Below, one piece after another: positions 52,527 to 63,920 of a stretch of 64,000 nucleotides of DNA. The stretch covers positions 60,863,502 through 60,927,501 of the forward strand of contig OZ038507.1 of the NCBI GenBank assembly GCA_964036315.1, read 5' to 3'. The number at the start of each line of letters is the position of its first letter. The stretch's first letter is position 1. The position numbers and the translations under genes were made by a program. Origin of the DNA: Acanthosepion esculentum. Taxonomy: Eukaryota > Mollusca > Cephalopoda > Sepiida > Sepiidae. The notes beneath the pieces were generated by a model. The model did no database searches. It had not been told where the DNA came from and was given only the letters and a program-made list of their open reading frames with translations.

Positions 52527-53470
52527 AATCAATCGCCCAAAATGATGCAATATATTATCAAAGTGTATATACATGGAAATAAATACAGAAAAACTGCATT
52601 AAAAGCACCATATTATGAAAATAGTGAATGCAACAATAACCCTCAAATGTACCGTAACACCTGGAAGCGCCCAAATACTAACCCTAGCTTTTTTTAAATA
52701 AATCGCACAAAATGATGCAACATATTATCAAAGTGTATATAGATCGTAATTTGAAAGAAATAAATACAGAAAAACTGCATAAAAAGGACTATATCATGAA
52801 AATAGTGAATACAACAATAACCCTCACAGCTACCCTAACACCTGGAAACGCCCAAATATTAATCCTATCTTTCTTTAAATAAATCGCACAAAATGATGCA
52901 ACATATTAACAAAGTGTATGTAGATCGTAATTTAAAAGAAATAAATACAGAAAAACTGCATAAAAAGGACAATATCATGAAAATAGTGAATACAACAATA
53001 CGCCTCACAGCTACCCTAACACCTGGAAACGCCCAAATACTAACCCTAGCTTTTTAAAAATAAGTCGCACTAAATGATGCAACATATTATCAAAGTGTAT
53101 CTAGATCGTCATTTGAAAGAAATAAATAGAGAAAAACTGCACAAAAAGCACTATATCATGAAAATTGTGAATACAACAATAACCCTCACAGCTACCCAAA
53201 CACCTGGAAACGCCCAAATACTAACCCTAGCTATTTTGAAATAAATCACACAAAATGTGGCAACATGTTATCAAAGTGTATATAGATCGTAATTTAAAAC
53301 AAATAAATACAGAAAAACTGCATAAAAAGCACTATATCATGAAAATAGTGAATACAACAATAACCCTAATAGCTACCCTAACACCTGGAAACGCCCAAAT
53401 ACTAACCCTAGCTTTTTTTAAATAAATTGCACAAAATGATGCAAAATATTAGCAAAGTTAATATAGATAG
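52527..53470 (-). repeat. Diverged proximal B monomers
   Basis: The first five or so B units differ from the clean B consensus at many linked sites: AACATATTATCAAAGTGTAT, TAGATCGTAATTT, GAAAAACTGCAT, TATATCATGAAAATAG and CCTCACAGCTACC. The first unit has lost bases near TATATACATGG (about 52,567) and has AAATGTACCGTAACACC. These bases fade out by about 54 kb, giving way to TAGATAGTAATTT and GAAAAACAGCAT. They look like older copies that have escaped homogenisation. Confidence 0.85.
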
Positions 53471-54240
53471 TAATTTAAAAGAAATAAATGCACAAAAACA
53501 GCATACAAATTCTATATTATGAAAATAGTGAATACAACAATAACCCTCATAGCTACCCTAACACTTGGAAACGCACAAATAATAATCCTAGCTTTTATTA
53601 AATAAATTGCAAAAATGACGCAAAATATTAGAAAAGTGTACATAGATAGTAATTTAAAAGAAATAAATACAGAAGAACAGCATAAAAAGTACTATATTAT
53701 GAAAATAGTGAATACAACAATATCCCTAATAGGTAACCTAACACCTGGAAACGCCCAAATACTAACCCTAGCTTTTTTCAATAAATTGCACAAAATGATG
53801 CAAAATATTATGAAAGTGTATATCGATCGTAATTTAAAACAAATAGACAGAGAAAAATTGCATAAAAAGCACTATATCATGAAAATAGTGAATACAACAA
53901 TAACCCTCATAGCTACCCTAACACCTGGAAACGCCCAAATACTAACCCTAGCTTTTTTTAAATAAATTGCACAAAATGATGCAAAATATTAGCAAAGTTT
54001 ATATAGATCTAATTTAAAAGAAATAAATACAGAAAAACAGCATAAAAAGCACTATATTAAGAAAATAGTGAATACAACAATAAACCTCATAGGTACCCTA
54101 ACACCTGGAAACGTCCAAATACTAACCCTAGCTTTTTTTTTAAAAATTGCAAAAAATGATGCAAAATATTAGCAAAGTTTTAATAGATAGTAATTTAAAA
54201 GAAATAAATACAGAAAAACAGCATAAAAACACTATATTAT

Positions 54241-54960
54241 GAAAATATCGAATACAACAATAACCCTCATAGCTACCCTAACACCTGGAAACGCCCAAAT
54301 ACTAACCCTAGCTTTTTTCAATGAATTGCACAAAATGATGCAAAATATTATGAAAGTGTGCATAGATAATAATTGAAAAGAAATAAATACAGAAAAAAAG
54401 CATAAAAATCACTATATTATGAAAATAGTGAATACAACAATAACCCTCATAGCTACCCTAACACCTTGAAATGCACAAATACTAACCATAGCTTTTTTTT
54501 TAAAAATTGCAAAAAATGATGCAAATTATTAGCAAAGTTTTTATAGATAGAAATTTAAAAGAAATAAATACAGAAATACAACATAAAAACACTATATTAT
54601 GAAAATATCGAATACAACAATAACCCTCATAGCTACCCTAACACCTGGAAACGCCCAAATACTAACCCTAGCTTTTTTCAATGAATTGCACAAAATGATG
54701 CAAAATATTATGAAAGTGTGCATAGATAATAATTGAAAAGAAATAAATACAGAAAAAAAGCATAAAAATCACTATATTATGAAAATAGTGAATACAACAA
54801 TAACCCTCATAGCTACCCTAACACCTTGAAATGCACAAATACTAACCATAGCTTTTTTTTTAAAAATTGCAAAAAATGATGCAAATTATTAGCAAAGTTT
54901 TTATAGATAGAAATTTAAAAGAAATAAATACAGAAATACAACATAAAAACACTATATTAT
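54241..54960 (-). repeat. Exact 360 bp B dimer, tandem pair
   Basis: Lines 54,241-54,600 and 54,601-54,960 read identically, including unusual markers: GAAAATATCGAATAC, CAATGAATTGC, GATAATAATTGAAAAG, ACACCTTGAAATGCAC and AGAAATACAACAT. The copy ends at 54,961, where GAAAATAGTG replaces GAAAATATCG. The bases before 54,241 differ. Confidence 0.9.
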
Positions 54961-57655
54961 GAAAATAGTGAATACAACAATAACCCTCATAGTTACCCTA
55001 ACACCAGGAAACGCCCAAATACTAACCCTAGCTTTTTTCAATAAATTGCACAAAATGATGCAAAATATTATGAAAGTGTGCATAGATAATAATTTAAAAG
55101 AAATAAATACAGAAAAACAGCATAAAAACACTGTATTATGAAAATAGTGAATACAACAATAACCCTCATAGATACCCTAACACCTGGAAACGCCCAAATA
55201 CTAACCCTAGCTTTTTTTTAAAAAATTGCAAAAAATGATGCAAATTATTAGCAAAGTTTTTATAGATAGAAATTTAAAAGAAATAAATACTGAAATACAG
55301 CATAAAAACACTGTATTATGAAAATAGTGAAAACAACAATAACCCTCATAGCTACCCTAACACCTGGAAACGCCCAAATACTAACCCTTGATTTTTTAAA
55401 ATCAATTGCACAAAATGAAGCAAAATATGTGCAAAGTTTATATAGATAGTAATTTAAAAGAAATAAATAGAGAAAAACAGCATAAAAACACTATATGATG
55501 AAAATAGTGAATACAACAATAACCCTCATAGCTACCCTAACACCTGGAAGCGCCCAAATACTAACCCTAGCTTTTTTTAAATAAATTGCACAAAATGATG
55601 CAAAATATTAGCAAAGTTTATATAGATCTAATTTAAAAGAAATAAATAGAGAAAAACAGCATAAAAAGCACTATATTATGAAAATAATGAATACAACAAT
55701 AACCCTCATAGCTACCCTAACACCTGGAAACGCCCAAATACTAACCCTAGCTTTTTTCAATAAATTGCACAAAATGATGCAAAATATTATAAAGTGTGCA
55801 TAGATAGTGATTTAAAAGAAATAAATACAGAAAAACAGCATAAAAACACTATATTATGAAAATAGTGAATACAACAATAACCCACATAGCTACCCTAACA
55901 CCTGGAAACGCCCAAATACTAACCATGGCTTTTTTCAATAAATTGCACAAAATGATGCAACATATTATGAAAGTGTGCATAGATAATAATAGAAAAGAAA
56001 TAAATACAGAATAAAAGCATAAAAACCACTATATTATGAAAATAGTGAATACAACAATAACCCTCATAGCTACCCTAACACCTGGAAACGCCCAAATGAT
56101 AACCCTAGTTTTTTAAAAATAAATTGCACAAAATGAAGCAAAATATTAGCAAAGTTTATATAGATAGTAATTTAAAAGAAATAAATACAGAAAAACAGCA
56201 TAAAAAGCACTATATTATGAAAATAGTGAATACAACAATAACCCTCATAGCTACCCTAACACCTGGAAACGCCCAAATACTAACCCTAGCTTTTATAAAA
56301 TAAATTGCACAAAATGATGCAAAATATTAGCAAAGTTTATATAGATAGTAATTTAAAAGAAATAAATACAGAAAAACAGCATAAAAACACTGTATTATGA
56401 AAATACTGAATACAACAATAACCCTCATAGCTACCCTAACACCTGGAAACGCCCAAATAATAACCCTAGCTTTTTAAAAATAAATTGCACAAAATGATGC
56501 AAAATATTAGCAAAGTTTACATAGATAGTAATTTAAAAGAAATAAATACAGAAAAACAGCATAAAAACACTATATTATGAATATAGTGAATACAACAATA
56601 ACCCTCATAGCTACACTAACACCTGGAAACGCCCAAATACAAACCCTAGCTTTTTTCAATAAATTGCACAAAATGATGCAAAATATTATGAAAGTGTGCA
56701 TAGATAGTAATTTAAAAGAAATAAATACAGAAAAACAGCATAAAAACACTATATTATGAAAATAGTGAATACAACAATAACCCTCATAGCTACCCTAACA
56801 CCTGGAAACGCCCAAATACTAACCCTAGCTTTTTTCAATAAATTGCACAAAATGATGCAAAATATTATGAAAGTGTGCATAGATAATAATTGAAAAGAAA
56901 TAAATACAGAAAAAAAGCATAAAAACCACTATATTATGAAAATAGTGAATACAACAATAACCCTCATAGCTACCCTAACACCTGGAAACGCCCAAATGAT
57001 AACCCTAGTTTTTTTAAAATAAATAGCACAAAATGAAGCAAAATATTAGCAAAGTTTATATAGATAGTAATTTAAAAGAAATAAATACAGAAAAACAGCA
57101 TAAAAAGCACTATATTATGAAAATAGTGAATACAACAATAACCCTCATAGCTACCCTAACACCTGGAAACGCCCAAATACTAACCCTAGCTTTTTTCAAT
57201 AAATTGCACAAAATGATGCAAAATATTATGAAAGTGTGCATAGATAATAATTGAAAAGAAATAAAGACAGAAAAACAGCATAAAAAGCACTATATTATGA
57301 AAATAGTGAATACAACAAAAACCCTCATAGCTACCCTAACACCTGGAAACGCCCAAATACGAACCCTAGCTTTTTTCAATAAATTGCACAAAATGATGCA
57401 AAATATTATGAAAGTGTGCATAGATAGTAATTTAAAAGAAATAAATACAGAAAAAAGGCATAAAAAGCACTATATTATGAAAATAGTGAATACAACAATA
57501 ACCCTCATAGCTACCCTAACACCTGGAAACGCCCAAATAATAACCCTAGATTTTTTAAATAAATTGCACAAAAATGATGCAAAATATTAGCAGAGTTTAC
57601 ATAGATAGTAATTTAAAAGAAATAAATACAGAAAAACAGCATAAAAACACTATAT

Positions 57656-58372
57656 TATGAAAATAATGAATACAACAATAACCCTCATAGCTACCCTAAC
57701 ACCTGGAAACGCCCAAATACTAACCCTAGCTTTTTTCAATAAATTGCACAAAATGATGCAAAATATTATGAAAGTGTGCATAGATAGTAATTTAAAAGAA
57801 ATACATACAGAAAAACAGCATAAAATCACTATATTATGAAAATAGTGAATACAACATTAACCCACATAGCTACCCTAACACCTGGAAACGCCCAAATACT
57901 AACCCTAGCTTTTTTTTAAGAAATTGCAAAAAATGATGCAAATTATTAGCAAAGTTTTTATAGATAGAAATTTAAAAGAAATAAAAACAGAAATACAACA
58001 TAAACCACTATATTATGAAAATAATGAATACAACAATAACCCTCATAGCTACCCTAACACCTGGAAACGCCCAAATACTAACCCTAGCTTTTTTCAATAA
58101 ATTGCACAAAATGATGCAAAATATTATGAAAGTGTGCATAGATAGTAATTTAAAAGAAATACATACAGAAAAACAGCATAAAATCACTATATTATGAAAA
58201 TAGTGAATACAACAATAACCCACATAGCTACCCTAACACCTGGAAACGCCCAAATACTAACCCTAGCTTTTTTTGAAGAAATTGCAAAAAATGATGCAAA
58301 TTATTAGCAAAGTTTTTATAGATAGAAATTTAAAAGAAATAAAAACAGAAATACAACATAAACCACTATATT
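57656..58372 (-). repeat. 358 bp B dimer, tandem pair
   Basis: A two-monomer unit starting at the AAAATAATGAATACAAC monomer (57,660) recurs 358 bp later (58,018). Shared markers are GAAATACATACAG, AAAATCACTATATT, ACCCACATAGC and GAAATAAAAACAG with AACATAAACCAC. They differ near TTTTTTTTAAGAAATT against TTTTTTTGAAGAAATT and at ACAACATTAACCC. Confidence 0.86.
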
Positions 58373-58732
58373 ATGAAAATAGTGAATACAACAATAACCC
58401 TCATAGCTACCCTAACACCAGGAAACGCCCAAATACTAACCCTAGTTTTTTTCAATAAATTGCACAAAATGATGCAAAATATTATGAAAGTGTGCGTAGA
58501 TAGTAATTTAAAAGACATAAATACAGAAAAACAGCATAAAAAGCACTATATTATGAAAATAGTGAATACAACAATAACCCTCATAGCTACCCTAACACCT
58601 GGAAACGCTCAAATAATAACCCTAGCTTTTTTTAAATAAATTGCACAAAATGATGCAAAATATTAGCAAAGTTTATATAGATAGTAATGTAAAAGAAATA
58701 AATACAGAAAAACAGCATAAAAACAATATATT

Positions 58733-60868
58733 ATGAAAATATTGAATACAGCAATAACCCTCATAGCTACCCTAACACCTGGAAACGCCCAAATACTAAC
58801 CCTAGCTTTTTTCAATAAATTGCACAAAATGATGCAAAATATTATGAAAGTGTGCATAGATAGTAATTTAAAAGAAATAAATACAGAAAAACAGCATAAA
58901 AAGCACTATATTATGAAAATAGTGAATACAACAATAACCCTCATAGCTACCCTAACACCTGGAAACGCCCAAATACTAACCCTAGCTTTTTTCAATAAAT
59001 TGCACAAAATGATGCAAAATATTATGAAAGTGTGCATAGATAGTAATTTAAAAGAAATAAATACAGAAAAACAGCATAAAAAGCACTATATTATGAAAAT
59101 AGTGAATACAACAATAACCCTCATAGCTACCCTAACACCTGGAAACGCCCAAATACTAACCCTAGCTTTTTTCAATAAATTCCACAAAATGATGCAAAAT
59201 ATTATGAAAGTGTGCATAGATAGTAATTTAAAAGAAATAAATACAGAAAAACAGCATAAAAAGCACTATATTATGAAAATAGTGAATACAACAATAACCC
59301 TTATAGCTACCCTAACACCTGGAAACGCCCAAATACTAACCCTAGCTTTTTTCAATAAATTGCACAAAATGATGCAAAATATTATGAAAGTGTGCATAGA
59401 TAGTAATTTAAAAGAAATAAATACAGAAAAACAGCATAAAAAGCACTATATTATGAAAATAGTGAATACAACAATAACCCTCATAGCTACCCTAACACCT
59501 GGAAACGCCCAAATACTAACCCTAGCTTTTTTCAATAAATTGCACAAAATGATGCAAAATATTATGAAAGTGTGCATAGATAGTAATTTAAAAGAAATAA
59601 ATACAGAAAAACAGCATAAAAAGCACTATATTATGAAAATAGTGAATACAACAATAACCCTCATAGCTACCCTAACACCTGGAAACGCCCAAATACTAAC
59701 CCTAGCTTTTTTCAATAAATTCCACAAAATGATGCAAAATATTATGAAAGTGTGCATAGATAGTAATTTAAAAGAAATAAATACAGAAAAACAGCATAAA
59801 AAGCACTATATTATGAAAATAGTGAATACAACAATAACCCTTATAGCTACCCTAACACCTGGAAACGCCCAAATACTAACCCTAGCTTTTTTCAATAAAT
59901 TGCACAAAATGATGCAAAATATTATGAAAGTGTGCATAGATAGTAATTTAAAAGAAATAAATACAGAAAAACAGCATAAAAAGCACTATATTATGAAAAT
60001 AGTGAATACAACAATAACCCTCATAACTACCCTAACACCTGGAAACGCCCAAATACTAACCCTAGCTTTTTTCAATAAATTGCACAAAATGATGCAAAAT
60101 ATTATGAAAGTGTGCATAGATAGTAATTTAAAAGAAATAAATACAGAAAAACAGCATAAAAAGCACTATATTATGAAAATAGTGAATACAACAATAACCC
60201 TCATAGCTACCCTAACACCTGGAAACGCCCAAATACTAACCCTAGCTTTTTTCAATAAATTGCACAAAATGATGCAAAATATTATGAAAGTGTGCATAGA
60301 TAGTAATTTAAAAGAAATAAATACAGAAAAACAGCATAAAAAGCACTATATTATGAAAATAGTGAATACAACAATAACCCTCATAGCTACCATAACACCT
60401 GGAAACGCCCAAATACTAACCCTAGCTTTTTTCAATAAATTGCACAAAATGATGCAAAATATTATGAAAGTGTGCATAGATAGTAATTTAAAAGAAATAA
60501 ATACAGAAAAACAGCATAAAAAGCACTATATTATGAAAATAGTGAATACAACAATAACCCTCATAGCTACCCTAACACCTGGAAACGCCCAAATACTAAC
60601 CCTAGCTTTTTTCAATAAATTGCACAAAATAATGCAAAATATTATGAAAGTGTGCATAGATAGTAATTTAAAAGAAATAAATACAGAAAAACAGCATAAA
60701 AAGCACTATATTATGAAAATAGTGAATACAACAATAACCCTCATAGCTACCCTAACACCTGGAAACGCCCAAATACTAACCCTAGCTTTTTTCAATAAAT
60801 TGCACAAAATGATGCAAAATATTATGAAAGTGTGCATAGATAGTAATTTAAAAGAAATAAATTCATAA
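58733..60868 (+). other. 711-codon open frame made of 60-residue repeats; judged non-coding
   Basis: The frame starts at an ATG and stays open for twelve monomers because 180 is a multiple of three and the B consensus has no stop in this frame. Each unit gives a 60-residue repeat beginning MKIVNTTITLIATLTPGNAQ, with a hydrophobic stretch (ILTLAFF) and a lysine-rich end. Evidence against a gene: the frame opens and closes on satellite variants (ATTCATAAAA gives the stop), neighbours to the left carry frameshifts, and most differences between units change the amino acid (Leu-Phe, Ala-Thr, Leu-Ile, Met-Ile, Val-Leu, Thr-Ala), with only one silent type (CTC-CTT). I see no promoter, intron or unique flank, and the peptide matches no family I know. 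Confidence 0.8.
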
Positions 60869-61519
60869 AAACGGCATAAAAAGCACTATATTATGAAAAT
60901 AGTGAATACAACAATAACCCTCATAGCTACCCTAACACCTGGAAACGCCCAAATACTAACCCTAGCTTTTTTCAATAAATTGCACAAAATGATGCAAAAT
61001 ATTATGAAAGTGTGCATAGATAGTAATTTAAAAGAAATAAATACAGAAAAACAGCATAAAAAGCACTATATTATGAAAATAGTGAATACAACAATAACCC
61101 TCATAGCTACCCTAACACCTGGAAACGCCCAAATACTAACCCTAGCTTTTTTCAATAAATTGCACAAAATGATGCAAAATATTATGAAAGTGTGCATAGA
61201 TAGTAATTTAAAAGAAATAAATACAGAAAAACAGCATAAAAAGCACTATATTATGAAAATAGTGAATACAACAATAACCCTCATAGCTACCCTAACACCT
61301 GGAAACGCCCAAATACTAACCCTAGCTTTTTTCAATAAATTGCACAAAATGATGCAAAATATTATGAAAGTGTGCATAGATAGTAATTTAAAAGAAATAA
61401 ATACAGAAAATCAGCATAAAAAGCACTATATTATGAAAATAGTGAATACAACAATAACCCTCATAGCTACCCTAACACCTGGAAACGCCCAAATAATAAC
61501 TCTAGCTTTTTTTAAATAA
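58733..61519 (-). repeat. Highly homogeneous B block with 540 bp trimer traces
   Basis: About fifteen consecutive 180 bp monomers differ by only a few bases. AATTCCACAAAATG replaces AATTGCACAAAATG at 59,179 and 59,719, and ACCCTTATAGC replaces ACCCTCATAGC at 59,297 and 59,837. Both pairs are 540 bp apart, so a trimer was duplicated here. This is the cleanest part of array B and probably the most recently amplified. Confidence 0.9.
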
Positions 61520-61740
61520 ATTGCACAAAATGATGCAAAATATTAGCAAAGTTTATATAGATAGAAATGTAAAAGAAATAAATACAGAAAAACAGCATAA
61601 AAACACTATATTATGAAAATAGTGAATACAACAATAACCCTCATAGCTACCCTAACACCTGGAAACGCCCAAATACTAACCCTAGCTTTTTTCAATAAAT
61701 TGCACAAAATGATGCAAAATATTATGAAAGTGTGCATAGA

Positions 61741-63920
61741 TAGTAATTTAAAAGAAATAAATTCATAAAAACAGCATAAAAAGCACTATATTATGAAAAT
61801 AGTGAATACAACAATAACCCTCATAGCTACCCTAACACCTGGAAACGCCCAAATACTAACCCTAGCTTTTTTCAATAAATTGCACAAAATGATGCAAAAT
61901 ATTATGAAAGTGTGCATAGATAGTAATTTAAAAGAAATAAATTCATAAAAACAGCATAAAAAGCACTATATTATGAAAATAGTGAATACAACAATAACCC
62001 TCATAGCTACCCTAACACCTGGAAACGCCCAAATACTAACCCTAGCTTTTTTCAATAAATTGCACAAAATGATGCAAAATATTATGAAAGTGTGCATAGA
62101 TAGTAATTTAAAAGAAATAAATTCATAAAAACAGCATAAAAAGCACTATATTATGAAAATAGTGAATACAACAATAACCCTCATAGCTACCCTAACACCT
62201 GGAAACGCCCAAATACTAACCCTCGCTTTTTTCAATAAATTGCACAAAATGATGCAAAATATTATGAAAGTGTGCATAGATAGTAATTTAAAAGAAATAA
62301 ATTCATAAAAACAGCATAAAAAGCACTATATTATGAAAATAGTGAATACAACAATAACCCTCATAGCTACCCTAACACCTGGAAACGCCCAAATACTAAC
62401 CCTAGCTTTTTTCAATAAATTGCACAAAATGATGCAAAATATTATGAAAGTGTGCATAGATAGTAATTTAAAAGAAATAAATTCATAAAAATAGCATAAA
62501 AAGCACTATATTATGAAAATAGTGAATACAACAATAACCCTCATAGCTACCCTAACACCTGGAAACGCCCAAATACTAACACTAGCTTTTTTCAATAAAT
62601 TGCACAAAATGATGCAAAATATTATGAAAGTGTGCATAGATAGTAATTTAAAAGAAATAAATTCATAAAAACAGCATAAAAAGCACTATATTATGAAAAT
62701 AGTGAATACAACAATAACTCTCATAGCTACCCTAACACCTGGAAACGCACAAATACTAACCCTAGCTTTTTTCAATAAATTGCACAAAATGATGCAAAAT
62801 ATTATGAAAGTGTGCATAGATAGTAATTTAAAAGAAATAAATACAGAAAAACAGCATAAAAAGCACTATATTATGAAAATAGTGAATACAACAATAACCC
62901 TCATAGCTACCCTAACACCTGGAAACGCCCAAATACTAACGCTAGCTTTTTTCAATAAATTGCACAAAATGATGCAAAATATTATGAAAGTGTGCATAGA
63001 TAGTAATTTAAAAGAAATAAATTCATAAAAACAGCATAAAAAGCACTATATTATGAAAATAGTGAATACAACAATAACCCTCATAGCTACCCTAACACGT
63101 GGAAACGCCCAAATAGCTAGCTTTTTTCAATAAATTGCACAAAATGATGCAAAATATTATGAAAGTGTGCATAGATAGTAATTTAAAAGAAATAAATTCA
63201 TAAAAACAGCATAAAAAGCACTATATTATGAAAATAGTGAATACAACAATAACCCTCATAGCTACCCTAACACCTGGAAACGCCCAAATACTAACCCTAG
63301 CTTTTTTCAATAAATTGCACAAAATGATGCAAAATATTATGAAAGTGTGCATAGATAGTAATTTAAAAGAAATAAATTCAGAAAAACAGCATAAAAAGCA
63401 CTATATTATGAAAATAGTGAATACAACAATAACCCTCATAGCTACCCTAACACCTGGAAAAGCCCAAATACTAACCCTTGCTTTTTTCAATAAATTGCAC
63501 AAAATGGTGCAAAATATTATGAAAGTGTGCATAGATAGTAATTTAAAAGAAATAAATTCATAAAAACAGCATAAAAAGCACTATATTATGAAAATAGTGA
63601 ATACAACAATAACCCTCATAGCTACCCTAACACCTGGAAACGCCCAAATACTAACCCTAGCTTTTTTCAATAAATTGCACAAAATGATGCAAAATATTAT
63701 GAAAGTGTGCATAGATAGTAATTTAAAAGAAATAAATTCATAAAAACAGCATAAAAAGCACTATATTATGAAAATAGTGAATACAACAATAACCCTCATA
63801 GCTACCCTAACACGTGGAAACGCCCAAATACTAACGCTAGCTTTTTTCAATAAATTGCACAAAATGATGCAAAATATTATGAAAGTGTGCATAGATAGTA
63901 ATTTAAAAGAAATAAATACA
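61741..63920 (-). repeat. B sub-variant block carrying ATTCATAAAA (in-frame TAA on + strand)
   Basis: Most monomers here have GAAATAAATTCATAAAAAC where the clean block has GAAATAAATACAGAAAAAC. The changes create a TAA in the otherwise open frame, at about 61,766 and then at 180 bp steps. The same variant first appears once at 60,861. An intermediate, ATTCAGAAAAAC, is seen at 63,376. One monomer (63,053-63,227) is 175 bp, with CAAATAGCTAGC in place of the usual CAAATACTAACCCTAGC. Clustering shows local spread of a single variant. Confidence 0.88.

Larger units (their letters stand above)
53471..58732 (-). repeat. Heterogeneous B monomers of three types
   Basis: Three B types interleave: one with CTTTTTTCAATAAATTGC and ATTATGAAAGTGTGCATAG; one with TTTTTAAATAAATTGC and ATTAGCAAAGTTTATATAG; and one with AAAAATTGCAAAAAATGATG, AATTATTAGC and GTTTTTATAGATAG. 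Single-base indels in the A-rich parts (AAAAACACTATATT for AAAAAGCACTATATT) shift the frame between units, so open frames stay near 60-110 codons. The types tend to alternate, implying dimer-based copying. Confidence 0.83.

Noticed and set aside
52190..52530. Mobile element insertion at the A/B boundary
   Set aside because: All bases align to degenerate A or B monomers. I saw no terminal repeats, target-site duplication, poly-A tail with unique body, or transposase fragment.
52400..52700. Fold-back sequencing or assembly artefact as cause of the inversion
   Set aside because: A fold-back would give the same sequence reversed. The two sides are different families with about a third of positions changed, so a simple fold-back cannot explain it; a wrong join of two real arrays remains possible.
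58008..58857. Minus-strand open frames inside array B
   Set aside because: They are the complement of the same satellite units, with no unique sequence and no support as genes.
53900..63800. CENP-B box-like motif CCTGGAAACGCCC in B monomers
   Set aside because: Aligned to the 17-base box, only the central TGGAAACG matches (8 of 17); the essential TTCG half and the final GGG are absent. The A family lacks even this core.
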